Positions 51,301-62,600 of a stretch of DNA of 64,000 bases are shown here, one piece after another. The position numbers were made by a program, and so were the translations under genes. The notes below the pieces were generated by a model. The model worked only from the letters and a program-made list of their open reading frames with translations, made no database searches and was not told where the DNA came from. Source of the DNA: Serilophus lunatus (taxonomy: Eukaryota; Chordata; Aves; Passeriformes; Eurylaimidae); NCBI GenBank assembly GCA_013399895.1, contig VXBA01001811.1, forward strand, positions 116,787-180,786. The letters are read 5' to 3'. Every line of letters begins with the position of its first letter. Positions within the stretch are counted from its first letter, which is position 1.

Positions 51301-52861
51301 GGCATGTATATCTGGAATTAAGAAATAAGGATAAAGACATGTGTCCATCATTATTCTGTCAAAACACAATGAAATTATTTTGTGGGATTTATAAGAGTGA
51401 GGCCTATTACTGAGATGAGGGGAGAAAGAACTTATCAACCTAAAAGATACAGCTCTAGATTTGAGTTTGCTTTCTTGTTGGTTCTGTTTTCTGGGATTTT
51501 TTTTTTGTATTAAATAATGCAGATGAAGATGATTTACCTACAAGAAAAGCTTCATTATGTTGTTGTAATATACATTTAGATGTACTTGTAAAATATTAAT
51601 TTTATTCAACACATTTCAACCCTTCTGTTATATATAGATTTTATGCCATAGATTTATTAATCAAAATCATTTGGCTATTTCCATATGGATTCCACTTTTC
51701 CCACAGGTCATGTCTTGTTATAAATCCTTGAGGCACTTGCATCATGTTATTACCTCAATTTTCTATTACATTTACATTAAACACACATCTAACCTCGTAT
51801 GAAGACATTCTATTGTAATCCATACATATACCCTGTACAAACCTGACAAGATACTTGACAACTTTTGGGAAGGCAGTCCCTGAGAAGCCTTCAAGAGCTG
51901 CCTCTCCTCTCTTGGGTCCAGTTGAGCTTATCTGGTCCATCAATATAAATATATAAAGCAAAATGAACACTTGCTCTTCCCCAGAACAGGAACAGTACTC
52001 TCATAATTCCATTTTTGCTGTTCTCCTGAGGAAAGTACTTCTCATATACTGGTGGTTATAACTCCCGTCTTTTTTATCTTTTTATTGTTACGCTTGACAT
52101 CCTGCTGTTACACCAAGAATTGCATCTCCAACAGCCACAAAAATAAACAATAAACCTCTGTTGGTTTTAGTTCTTCCCACTTCAATCACTTTATCTTGTT
52201 ACTCTGTCCTTTAACAAGAGTGGCCTGTGGCAATCTCTGCTGGTACTTGTGTACTAATGCCTGGCATCTCATCTATTGTAGGAACCACATGCATGTTTGT
52301 ATTCTGCATCAGGCTTTCACCCCTCACATACTGAGTTCCCTTCTTGGACAGTACACATTGTACCAAATCTATGTATGTGGCTAGTGATAACGTATTGAAA
52401 TAAAGTATGGGGCAAAAAAGCTCAGAAAGAATTGTAGCAAATGAAAATGGTATTAAGGATGTATATAGTCATATTATTAAACTTCTTTATAACTGGTAAG
52501 TTCTCTTTGAAAATGACAAAAATTATGCCATTACTTTAAATTGGTGTGTCGTTTAAGGCCTGTCACGCCTAATCCGTTAAAAGCTCAAGTTGTTTCAACA
52601 AGCTTGGTTCATAGTGGAATGACAGCAGCATATTGGTCAAAAGGAAACACACAATAAACAAAATGAAAATAAATAAAATAAAGCCCCCAGACAGACAGAG
52701 TAGGAAATGCAAATGAAAAGCTCAAGGTACAGTGAAATTTTCTCAAATTATGGCATTAAAGGACAAATATGGGTATTGCAAGTCACGTCTATGTGGATAT
52801 GATGGACCAAATTGGAACATGGATTGCCATCACTGCTCAGGTATTGTAGCAATGAGAATAT

Positions 52862-52918
52862 TATAAATAAATAAATATATATATAAAAATATATATATAT
52901 ATATGCACACATGCACAC
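52862..52918. repeat. AAAT/TA compound simple repeat
   Basis: TAAATAAATAAA passes into a TA run interrupted by one A-run and ends in GCACACATGCACAC. Confidence 0.9.
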
Positions 52919-54964
52919 TAGAAATTCATTACATATATCAATTCCGCAATACGAAACACAAAAGTACAGGAGTTTCATGGCATAAGGGTATTAGAAACCT
53001 GAGGCTGGCAGTACTCTCTGAAACAAGTTCAGTTCCTACAGTGACAAGAAACCACACAAACAAATCTTTAGCCCAGAAAAACCTACCAAACATAACAGAA
53101 GCTAAAAATGTTTCCCCAAATGCATTGCTAAACTGTAATAACAGCACAAAATCTAAAACAGCTCTATTGAAAAAAAAAAGAAAAAGAAAAAATAACACGG
53201 AAGCAGTAGTGGCACTCAAAGAAGCACACATAGAAAGGAGTTAGTTTCTTAAATTCATGGGTGTAAGAGCCAGCTTTTCTCTTTATGCTCTTGCCTAAAT
53301 TTAATAACATATTACAAAATAGAAATATATTTTCCATATCAGAGTTTCTCAAGTGACTATATGGAGCCTAGAGAACACTGGAATTTTCTAGGAGGCATAC
53401 TTCTAAATTACACAGCATTTTAGTAATCTGTGTAATCGATTTTAGTCTTTATTAAATTCAAATAAATTAATTACCACTTGAAGCATTTGTGTGGCTCGTT
53501 TAAATAATTCTGTGGCCTGGTAATCTGTCACAAAAATTTATTATGCACATGGATTTGTGGAATGCTTTGCTGAAGCAGAAGTCATACTAATGAATACACA
53601 AAAAAGACAGAAAACAAAACATGCATGTCAGGAACATGCATGTGGCATGGAACTACAAGGAAAAGTGAAATCAAAAGAAATGAATTGGCAGGTACAATCT
53701 TTCAGGAAAATAAAATATATGTAATAAATTTCAGCTACAAATCCTAAATCTTGTAATTTAGAAACCCATTCTCCCACCCTCACCCCCATAAATCTCAAAA
53801 TGAAAAGCTGTGTGGGGTTTTATCAATACTAGCCTTCTGAGTGGCAAATAAAAATTGAGATATTTGTTCCTTTCATGCAAGAACCTAGTATTTCAGTTTG
53901 AACAGAGGGTGGATGAGGTTAAAAAAAAAATTCTTTAAGAAATCAGACACCAGTTCATAAAACTCCAGAAGATACTTCTTTTTTTTTTTTTTTCCTGAAA
54001 AACCGTTACAGGTAACTTCAAATCGGAGCATCTGGGATGTAAGTCTCATGGAGAAGATTAAACTCCTTTAAAGTTCTTTTCCCTGAAAAAGCAATGTTGC
54101 CAGGTTGATATGCTAAGGGACGGAGTGAATGCTGCAAAGATTAATCACCTTTCCACAAAATCATAAAAATAATAGTCGTTCATGTCATCAATTCTTGTAG
54201 GTTGGCACTGGGAAGTTGTTTTCAATTTTGTTTGCTGTAGCAAAATCTCTATAACAATATAGGGGAAAGTCTTATTTAAAGCTTTTATGTAACTTAGAGT
54301 TGAGTTTTTGTTTTCTTTCTGCTAAGATTTTGGGTTTGGCTTTTTACAAGTTAAAGTTTATGAATTAGGACAAGAAACATCACAATTTAGACTTTTTGAT
54401 AAGTACATAATCATTTGCAATATACAAGAACACTGAAATTCATTGTCTGAAAATCTCATTTAAACATATTAGCTGCTTTTTATTTCCTGAGGGTTAAAAT
54501 GTTTAAGTTATCTAGAAGTTACATCTCCATTTGTTATAAATATACACATATTTTTAATTTTGTAAAATTAGTAAAATTTACATGGAATCATAATAGTAAC
54601 ATTCCTTAAGGAATAAATGCCTACCAGTATACACAACTGTGGAGAATGAAGCACCAATAATAAAAAAGTGACTAATTATAGTGTCTTTAAATATAATTTG
54701 TGTTTTAGTTTGTGTCTCTCTCTAACATTAATAATATCTGATCTTCTAATCTTAGTAACTAACAATGTTAATGGAATTTAATAAGCCAAATTTATTCCTT
54801 TTGTTTTGCGCCCAATTCTAATTCAAGTGAACTATCAGTCCTGTCCAAATGATGAACATTTACATTAAGCACAATTAAAAATGACCATTTTGGTAATCTA
54901 AACTTTAGACCTTCTCAGTTCCTTATTTTCTAGATCTGACCTGTTAGTTTGTCTGCATTGCCAC

Positions 54965-55089
54965 CTGGAGGGCCTCCCAGAAAAGTCAGGTTGAATTCCT
55001 GGGCTGAGATTCTGTATTAAGACTCCAGGACTTAAAGCAGCCTCTTGTGTTGCACGCGGAAACCCCACTGTCCCCCACAAGGGGCAGCC
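54965..55089 (-). other. Weak candidate exon in a GC-rich patch, minus strand
   Basis: On the minus strand a TTGACACTTTTCAG acceptor and a CCAG|GTGGCA donor bound 125 bases that are open in phase 0 (41 codons plus 2 bases). The frame includes SPGVLIQNLSPGIQPDF. Two CpGs (in TCCGCGT) survive in an otherwise CpG-poor area. The incoming phase is the one left by the candidate exon at 60806-60880. The peptide looks less globular than the 60-62 kb exons, and such segments can arise by chance, so confidence is low. Confidence 0.2.
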
Positions 55090-56571
55090 CTGAAAAGTGT
55101 CAAGACAGCCTGGAAGATGTCTAGCTGCCTATACAGGTATATAGTAATCCATGTAAATAGGAGGCAGACTTCTCTAACTTCTCCTCCCCTCCACACTATC
55201 TTTTACATTAGCATAAATGCTAAAAATTATATTAGTTATCTTAATCACAAGGGTCTGACACTAGTTCAGCTAGCAGCCACATGAGAAGCTGAGAAAAAGA
55301 GAACACAGCTCCTTGAAAGCCAAAGGGAAAACGAAGAAATTAAGTTCTCCAGTTCAGCTGTGCTATTTAAAATTGTGGCAAACAGCTAGAAAAAAAAAGA
55401 CAGTCAAGAACTTGGACCATTTTTTAAAAAGACAAACAAAAAAAGCCCAACTGTTTAAATACTGAACAAATGGTGGCTTTTTGCAACAACTACTTAGTCT
55501 GAAGCCTTAGATTTGCATAAAAACTGATAAACAAGTGAAAAAGAATATGCTATCAGATAGAGCAACATAGATTTGAAGAATTTTGCATCACTAGATAAAA
55601 AAACTCCATTTCATGGATACATCAATCTGCAGAAAAAACCCATAGGGCAGCATATTTGAGAAGAAAAATAAGATGAAGCTACTTTGAATGACTATAAAGA
55701 CAAGTCCTTTAAAACAATCAGAGACAGGAAACTGGTATTAAAATAATGCAAATAGAGTAACACTGCAGAAAGAGAGAATAATGTGTGATAGCAAGTAACA
55801 AAGAACTGTTTTCACCAAAACTGCTGTTATTTGCAAGAAGCAAAACTTTTCAGAAGAACCTTTTCCATATGTCCTCTGAAGGAACATAATATTCTAGGCA
55901 TATTTTGGTTGCAAGTCTAGCTAGTCAAGCAGACAGACTCCACTCAGAGCAGATCAGAATCTATCCACAGATCCAAGTCATGGCGTATTCATGAAAGGAG
56001 CAGATGTTACCTGACACACAAAGATGACACTGATGCACAAGGAAAGAAAGGCTGCTTCAGCAGGAGGGGGAGCAGTCTGAGTGAGGAATCCAACATGTCC
56101 ATGAGATAACTACAGCTAGCAATTAGATTATTACTTTGAATGTAAGGAATTGTTATGGAACACAGAGTTTCAAGACCTCATGTTATACACAATGCATGAG
56201 AGTCAACTAGGTAAAACAATGAGGAAAATCTTAGAAAGTCAAAAACTTAGGTTTTAGCAAGAAACAGACCACCTGCTACAGATATGAAAATAATATCCTA
56301 GGTACAGCTGTGTGTCTTAGATGAATAGCCTAAGGAGATAGAAATGGAAGTGGAAACAGCAAAAGAGCAAAAAAAATAATGATGTCATTTTAACAAGAAA
56401 GCTGAACCTCTAGGAACTAGAGAAATCACATGGAATTACTGACAGAGCATTACACACAGAATTAATAAGGTTGGAAAAGACCATGGAGATCATCAAGTCC
56501 AACCTTTACCTAGGTTAACAACCTACCCAACACCAGTCTAACATCTATATCATCTAAACCATATAAACCAT

Positions 56572-57757
56572 TTAAACCATACGACTAAGTTCATCATCTA
56601 ACCTATCCTTAAACACATCCAAGGACGGTGACTCCACCACCTCCCTGGGAAGCCAAATCCACTGGGAAATCACTCTCACTGTGAAAAAGTTCCTCCTGAT
56701 ATCCAATCTAAACCTCCCCTGACGCAGCCTAAGACTGTATCCTCTTGTTCTGTCACTGGGAGCCTGAGAGAAGAGACCGACCTCCGCCTGACTCCAACCT
56801 CCTTTCAGGTAGTTATAGACAGCAACAAGGTCACCCCTGAGCCTCCTCTTCTCCAGGCTGAACAATCCCAGCTCCCTCAGCNNNNNNNNNNNNNNNNNNN
56901 NNNNNNNNNNNNNNNNNNNNNNNNNNNNNNNNNNNNNNNNNNNNNNNNNNNNNNNNNNNNNNNNNNNNNNNNNNNNNNNNNNNNNNNNNNNNNNNNNNNN
57001 NNNNNNNNNNNNNNNNNNNNNNNNNNNNNNNNNNNNNNNNNNNNNNNNNNNNNNNNNNNNNNNNNNNNNNNNNNNNNNNNNNNNNNNNNNNNNNNNNNNN
57101 NNNNNNNNNNNNNNNNNNNNNNNNNNNNNNNNNNNNNNNNNNNNNNNNNNNNNNNNNNNNNNNNNNNNNNNNNNNNNNNNNNNNNNNNNNNNNNNNNNNN
57201 NNNNNNNNNNNNNNNNNNNNNNNNNNNNNNNNNNNNNNNNNNNNNNNNNNNNNNNNNNNNNNNNNNNNNNNNNNNNNNNNNNNNNNNNNNNNNNNNNNNN
57301 NNNNNNNNNNNNNNNNNNNNNGGCCATCCAGCCAATTCTTAACCCAGGACAGAGTAAACCTGTCTAAGCCACAATCCATCAGCTTAACCAGGAGTTTGTT
57401 ATGGGAAACAGTATCAAAGGCTTTGCTAAAATCAAGATACACTACATCCACAGGTTTCCTCTCGTCGATCAGATGAGTCACCTGGTCATGAAAGGAGACT
57501 AGGTTAGTTAAACAGGATCTTCCCCTCCTGAATCCATGCTGGCTACATCTGATCTCCTTATTATCCTGTAGAAGCAGCATAATTTCCCTTAGGACAACTC
57601 CCTCCATAATTTTCCCTGGTACCGAGGTCAGGCTGACAGGTCTATAATTCTCCAGATCCTCCTTCTTGCCCTTCTTATAGATAGGTGCCACATTAGCCAA
57701 TTTCCAATCATCTGGAACCTCTCCAGTAAGCAAAGACTGCTGAAAGATGCATAGCAA
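56572..57757 (-). pseudogene. CR1 ORF2 fragment: reverse transcriptase fingers/palm and C-terminal domain
   Basis: ORF2 of CR1 encodes an endonuclease plus reverse transcriptase that copies the element RNA at the nuclear target site. The upstream piece (57757 down to 57325) begins inside the RT domain with DDWKLANVAPIYKKGKKED. It continues through YRPVSLTSVPGKIME and GFRRGRSCLTNL to VYLDFSKAFDTVSHNKLL, which holds the first catalytic aspartate (motif A, LDFSKAFD), and ends at NWLDG. The downstream piece (56880 down to a stop at 56572) begins LRELGLFSLEKRRLRGDL and ends PSLDVFKDRLDDELSRMV. It is the normal C-terminus with no internal stop. The FADD catalytic motif lies in the gap. The two pieces are in different frames with the gap as drawn. 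The endonuclease and ORF1 are missing. Confidence 0.93.
56882..57321. other. Assembly gap (440 N)
   Basis: A run of 440 unknown bases lies wholly inside the young CR1. From family knowledge roughly 200-215 ORF2 residues (about 600-650 bases) separate the flanking motifs, so the true gap may be longer than drawn, or this copy may carry a deletion. The reading frame also shifts across it. Confidence 0.98.
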
Positions 57758-59283
57758 GCATTATTAGAGAAGTTACTTCTTCTGCAAGAGGGCAGCGTTT
57801 TGGCTGCCTCTCATAGTATCTGGGCATGAAGAATCTTCCTGTGGCCAGTTGCAACACCTTCTGTTGCCTTATCCTGAGCAGAAGATCTCAGTTCTTGATC
57901 CTACCTCTTTTCTAAAACTACCTAAGGATTAGTACTTTTACCGCACCACATCTTAGGGCCTGGATGGGAAGTTATGGGCTGTGTTTACATCAGGAGCCTT
58001 CTTGCAGTAACTGAGTAAAAGCACTGGTTGGAAGCAATTGCTGCTAAATTCTTTGTGTTTCCACTGTGTTTAAGTAAGAAAGAATTAATCTGTATGCAAA
58101 TATTTGTATCACATAGAAATGCTAATGTAAGCACACCATTTTATTATGCTAAAGCTTCACATTGATGGATGTGGAAGAAATCCTAAAATATTCTGTAGAC
58201 TTAAAGGACTATGACTAGAATATAAAACATGAAGGATGAAAAACAAGAAAACCTCCATGTTCTGACAGAAAAATAGAGGGCTCTAACAAGGAGGTGAGCA
58301 GGGTAGACGTAGCACACAATAAAGCATACAGCCTCCAAAACAGTAAGAGACAAACTTACTTTAGCATGCATTAGCATGCCAAAACTACTAATCTGGTTTA
58401 GTATTATGCTGGATACTCCTTATATTTCTTCTACAGATTTCTACACAGGAAATTAAAGTCTGTACTTACTGTATGGCTGGTACTTAACTATAACTGTTAG
58501 GCTTCAGTTAAAGTCTCTTTCTTTAACAAAAGAGTGCTAAAAAATAACAAATCAATAAGCTGCTTGAAACACATGTGGTGAAGAGTTGATTTGGAAGCCA
58601 AAGATTGTTTCCTACTGAGGGGAACAGCCTTTTTGCAAACTAAGAATTTCTTTTAAACACATATCAAATCTAGGGAAAGAGGAAATACTTAAAAAGAACA
58701 CTAAAGAATACACATTGTATATAACAGGACAGAGAAGAAGTGAAAGGACAATTCCTGAGAGCATCTTATGTTCTAGTGACAGAAAGAAGACAATAGGGAG
58801 GAAAGCAGAAAAGAAAAAGGGTAGAGCCAGGAGAAGGAAAAGCAGAAATGTTAGAAGAGAAGATACAGGAGATGGAGTCTGATGAACACCATATACAAAC
58901 AGAAGTAATGAAGGGGAGGGAAAATTAAGGAACAAAGGAATCAATAATAGAAAAAAAAAAAAGAAAAACACAAGAATGAAAAAAAGATATTTGCAATTGT
59001 TCATTCTAAAGGTGTGCAACAAAAGGGGGGAAAAAATCTACAAATACACCCTTTATATAGCGAATATGCCTTTCCTTTGCAACCTTTGCAGGCAAAGAGG
59101 GTTGCTGGTGTTTCATGAAGTCCAGGTGTATTGAATGGCTGTATCACTAGCGCTGTCCTGCTGAATGGGGTAAGGGTTATTGCACCACCCTCTAACCTGG
59201 ATATTTCTGCAAATGTAACAAACTCTTTGGCTGCCATTTCATAAAGCAAAATTCATTTGACAGCAAAAGGGTTAAATTTAATA

Positions 59284-59305
59284 CAGCTGGACAGCTGAGC
59301 AGCTG
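59284..59305. promoter_or_regulatory. Triple CAGCTG E-box array with 8-bp spacing
   Basis: Three perfect palindromic CAGCTG hexamers start at 59284, 59292 and 59300, each separated by two bases. CAGCTG is a known binding site for class II bHLH heterodimers such as MyoD- or Ascl-type factors. A bHLH-bound enhancer is an inference from clustering and regular spacing; no nearby promoter is identified. Confidence 0.4.
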
Positions 59306-60479
59306 CTTTCATGATTTAAATAAAAATAAGCTGAAATCCTTGCTGTCAGCTCAGTGATATATGACTTGTAATGGGATGTTTCCAACCTTTTCTTCCATAT
59401 GGTCGCCTACATTAGGTAATACACACAGCCTACAGTGCAACCAGCTTCCCAGAAAACATCTGGGTCCCATTCCTGCTCTGTTAGCCTGAGTGTTGCCTCC
59501 CACAAACACAGATGATTCATAGGACAACATCCCTTTGGTTAAGGATCAAATTAGGACGTTTCATTGATAATTTTATCATGCATCCCAACTGGAGCTATGG
59601 GAAAATGGACCTAATTCAAACAAGAATTTTTCTGCACATATTTTCACCCTCCTATCTGCAGTTGATAAAGTAGAGATTTCAGAAACAGATTTGAATGACT
59701 GCTTAGGAAAAAAAGAAAAGAAAGAAACTATCCTATCTTCTGTGAGGAATGCATTTCCGCTTGATTTCATCTTCTCTCTCGCCTAGTTTTAGAGTATTTC
59801 CCCTGTTAAAAATGTGTTTGCTGACAGGAAAATCATAACATATTACTTATTTCTAGAAGCTGAAATCAAAGCAAATTATTTCTTCTACTGATAAAAGATT
59901 AGGATCTGCTTTAAGTAAATTTTTTCCTCTTTAAAAAATAAAATGGAACAAAGAGGAAACGGACAGTATGCCCTGGAGCTGTGCTGTGGTGAGTGACACA
60001 GGCTGGCTGCTTGGGGTGCTGCTAGGAAAAGATGAAGTTGGCAAATACCAGCTAGTCACTTCTCTAGCGTAGAGCCACCAAATATTCATTCAGTAGGCCT
60101 TTTCTGGTATCCATTACTTCAGTTTTTGTGGTCATGCTTTTGAACAAAAATGACTGACAATGCCAGAATTTGTGCAGCAATTCACTGATTTGCACAGTTG
60201 GTTACCCACAGCAATTGGTGGTTTTGTGTGAGTGTCTTTAAATCACCATTTCCAACACACTTCAAATTCAATACAAGTTGCTTTACTGTGATACTACCCA
60301 TTAGTATTAAAACAACAACATCTGAAGTATAGTACTTTCTATATACTCAGTTTTCAAAAATACTCTTTTTTGCTCTCACAATTTTAGTGAGTGACAGCAA
60401 GTGGATTAGGGAGAGAATTTAATCATTTGTCCATTATTAAACAATAAAACATCAGCTTGCAAATGTGTCTCTAGCATTA

Positions 60480-60552
60480 AGGTTAGTTCTATTAATGATA
60501 GTTCTATGATTCAAGTTAGTTCAATGATTCAAGGTTAGTTCTATTAACTTAG
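60480..60552. repeat. Imperfect short tandem repeat (GGTTAGTTCTATTAA-type)
   Basis: Units containing TTAGTTCTATTAA, GATAGTTCTATGATTCAAG, TTAGTTCAATGATTCAAGG and TTAGTTCTATTAA follow each other. This indicates local duplication of a roughly 19-base unit. Confidence 0.7.
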
Positions 60553-60805
60553 ATAAGTCAAAACAATATAAGATGCTCCAAAAATTACTAAGAAACTGTC
60601 AAAATGACTCTCTGCTTTTTTCCTCAACAGATGTATATTTTGCCTATGTGCAAACATAAAATTTTTAGCGCTAAAAAAGGATCAGATTCTCCTCCACACT
60701 CTAACCCAGATAAAAAATAACATAAAGCATAAGCCAGCAATATTCCTCCAGGGGCATGTGCATACAAATGCATTCCTGATTGGTTTACAAGAATTATGCA
60801 GCTAC

Positions 60806-60880
60806 CTCAGGATAATGCCGGGCCACCAACATGTACATCAAGAGAATCTGCTCACACCGCAGATACACTGGGTCGTGATC
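60806..60880 (-). CDS. Candidate coding exon of an unidentified gene, minus strand
   Basis: Exactly 25 codons are open in one frame and read VYLRCEQILLMYMLVARHY flanked by DHDP and PE. The acceptor on the minus strand is CTGTTTCCTTACAGGCAG (the downstream AG of a tandem pair gives the right phase) and the donor is GAG|GTAGCT. The segment is about 50% GC and keeps three CpGs within 75 bases, unlike the flanking DNA, which suggests selection. Entry and exit are phase 0, matching the exon at 61039-61124 across a 158-base intron. The peptide is amphipathic and helix-like. I do not recognise the protein. The alternative is a chance open segment. Confidence 0.45.
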
Positions 60881-61038
60881 CTGCCTGTAAGGAAACAGAG
60901 ATAGGCTACTCTAAGGCAGAGTGGATGTAACTAGAGACAGGCCTCCCTAACTCCAACCTTTCAAGACTTTCTAAATCACATCAGGGCTGGCAGTGCAGGT
61001 CCAAGAGCAGACCAGAGTCAGTGTTAACAAAGACTTAC

Positions 61039-61124
61039 AGCCACTGTACTCCCAGCTGCCAGTTCTATAATGTGCTCAAAGGATATGCACCATGCATTTT
61101 CATCCAGTGTGCTACCAGGATTTA
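61039..61124 (-). CDS. Candidate coding exon of the same unidentified gene, minus strand
   Basis: Bounded on the minus strand by a very strong acceptor (TTGATTTTTTTTCTTTCAG) and a consensus donor (GGCT|GTAAGT). Only one frame is open: two bases plus 28 codons, reading NPGSTLDENAWCISFEHI and IELAAGSTVA. It leaves phase 0, which is what the 60806-60880 exon needs. The other two frames stop within the first 12 bases. The joined product of the two exons looks like a soluble helical protein segment, but no family or symbol can be given. A short intron next to multi-kilobase introns is common in bird genes. Confidence 0.45.
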
Positions 61125-61504
61125 CTGAAAGAAAAAAAATCAAGGGCCACCTTTATTTCAGAAACTCTGTCTACATTTTTGTGCAAAGATCAGCCGATGC
61201 TTTTGTTTTACTGACACTTAGAAATAGCTGAACAATTTAAGTTGTGATCAGCTCTGCTATAAAATCTGCCATCTGACAGCCATATCATCTGACACCATGG
61301 GATGTTCTGGAGTGATTTTTAAAAAAATACATGCAAGGACAGACACAAGGTTAGTTAGAAACATCTAATTTTAACTACTAATTTACTTAAGTAATTTTTC
61401 TCCCATTGAGTCATGATTTTCCTGTCATTTGAAAAAAAGTTTTGTTGACTTGTTGGCAAACTAACTCAAATTCAACAACTTATACTGCTCAACAAATTGG
61501 TATT

Positions 61505-61866
61505 GAAAGTTACTGACAGGCTGAGCTGAGGGTTGTTCAGCCTGGAGAAGAGAAGGCACTGGCGAGACTTAGCTAAAAGAGGTCTGCAAGAGAGCTGGAG
61601 AGGGACTTGTTACAAGGGCATGTAGAGACAGGACAAGGGGTAATGGCTTTAAACTGAAAGAGGGTAAGTTTGCATTACATATAAGGAAGAAATTCCTTAC
61701 TGTGAGGGTGGCGAGGCACTGGAAAAGGTTTCCTAGAGAAATTACGGATGCCCTGCTCTGTGTAACATAGTCTAGTGGAAGGTGTCCCTGCTGATGGCAG
61801 GGGGGTTGGAACTAGAAGATCTTTTGAGCCCCTTCCAACCTAAACCATTCTATGGTTCCATGATAT
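61505..61866 (+). mobile_element. CR1 LINE 3' end, plus orientation
   Basis: Shows the full 3' layout of a CR1 copy in good condition. It has the GTTGTTCAGCCTGGAGAAGAG block (the FSLEKR region of ORF2, about 61530), GAGGTCTGCAAGAG, and GACAAGGGGTAATGGCTTTAAA. Then come TTACTGTGAGGGTGGCGAGGCACTGG (about 61698), CTGCTGATGGCAGGGGGGTTGG, AGATCTTTTGAGCCCCTTCCAACC and the tail ATTCTATGGTTCCATGATA. ORF2 is broken by frameshifts. It lies in the predicted intron between the candidate exons at 61039 and 62601. Confidence 0.93.
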
Positions 61867-62072
61867 ATATTAGAACATTTAACTCAAACGGGAATGACAG
61901 GAATACCTTTCAGAGTTAAGGTGAAGTGCAATAGGATTTTTCACACCATATAGAGTGCTGTAAGGAGCAGAACTCATGGAAATCCTTTATCTTTCATGTG
62001 ATGCTAATTTTTACCATTTTGTATGTATTCGTCTTCTTACTAAAATGCAACACAGTAAAAAAAGGAAAAAAT

Positions 62073-62096
62073 AACACTCAAGTTGATTTGAGTGTT
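62073..62096. other. 9-bp perfect inverted repeat with 6-base loop
   Basis: AACACTCAA and TTGAGTGTT flank the loop GTTGAT. The pairing can be extended a few bases with one bulge. It is too short to call a microRNA precursor or a transposon end. Confidence 0.5.
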
Positions 62097-62600
62097 CATT
62101 ATCAAATTGTAGCACTGACATAATATCAAAATACATATTATCTATACCAGACATTACTTATGTGGAATGCTATAATGCATGGAGGAATTCCCCTCATTGA
62201 TTGTTTCCTTCTGTCCATTAAATGTGACTAACTTCTGTACAATTTATCTGGAGAATGAAAATGGTGGAATTAGAAAGCAGAGTCATTTTACTATTAGTAA
62301 TGGAAGCACCAAAAAGAAACTAATCAGCTACCAGTGTATGTGAGAATATTCTTGGGTAAGGCACACATTTTCATTTCTTTGCTGCTGATACTTAGAATAG
62401 CAAATACCATAAAATTCCACAGAAAAAAGGTGGCTGAACTGAGGCAAAGAGGTTTTGGTTGAGAAGAAAGTGAGACCACAGTAGTAGTATCTCTCATTTT
62501 TGTTGGTTTTAATTTCTTACTTATAATTAGATTTGAGAAACAAAGACAATATATGCAAAATATCAGCTACCCCCTGAAAATCATAAATGCTACACTAAAC

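Larger units (their letters stand above)
46199..56448. other. Long unique AT-rich interval with simple repeats
   Basis: About 10 kb. It holds T-runs (46923-46936, 50029-50041, 53979-53993), a TA dinucleotide repeat (48304-48345) and an AAAT/TA repeat (52862-52918). It also holds a paired palindrome (53619-53643), a canonical C-rich quadruplex motif (53765-53787) and a GC-richer patch (54940-55140) containing a weak exon candidate. A 145-codon minus-strand frame (50012-50449) is rich in F, I, S and K, has no recognisable family and is best taken as chance. Confidence 0.45.
56449..57757 (-). mobile_element. Young CR1 LINE, 5' truncated, with assembly gap inside
   Basis: This is the best preserved mobile element in the window. 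The 3' tail (ATTACACACAGAATT read on the plus strand) is at 56449 and the 3' UTR runs to about 56571. The ORF2 C-terminus is at 56572-56880, 440 N cover 56882-57321, and more ORF2 lies at 57325-57757. Flanking DNA on both sides is unrelated. The 5' end is truncated at about 57757, where homology stops and an in-frame TAA lies just outside. The tail is shared with the degraded copy at 333-367, so the two belong to one subfamily. CR1 copies spread by target-primed reverse transcription and are usually 5' truncated; this one lacks the endonuclease domain and cannot move itself. Confidence 0.96.
57758..60805. other. Unique DNA with possible regulatory motifs, no firm gene
   Basis: No transposon recognised. 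A purine-rich tract at 58730-58990 produces a long hydrophobic low-complexity minus-strand frame that is not a gene. A triple E-box array lies at 59284-59305. A minus-strand stretch at about 59090-59208 has a good acceptor-like sequence and an open frame containing GGAITLTPFSRTALVIQPF, but its phase does not fit the 60806 exon directly. Confidence 0.45.

Noticed and set aside
56831..57335. Long open frames across the N run
   Set aside because: They are open only because N codons cannot encode a stop; the frames before and after the gap do not agree.
58612..59022. 136-codon minus-strand open frame rich in F, L and S
   Set aside because: Arises from a purine-rich (plus-strand) tract. The low-complexity hydrophobic composition and lack of any motif make a membrane protein call unjustified.
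59943..59989. Plus-strand ATG-start mini-exon (MEQRGNGQYALELCC) followed by GTGAGT
   Set aside because: No promoter, no downstream acceptor with matching phase was found, and the opposite strand is also open; chance is the simpler explanation.
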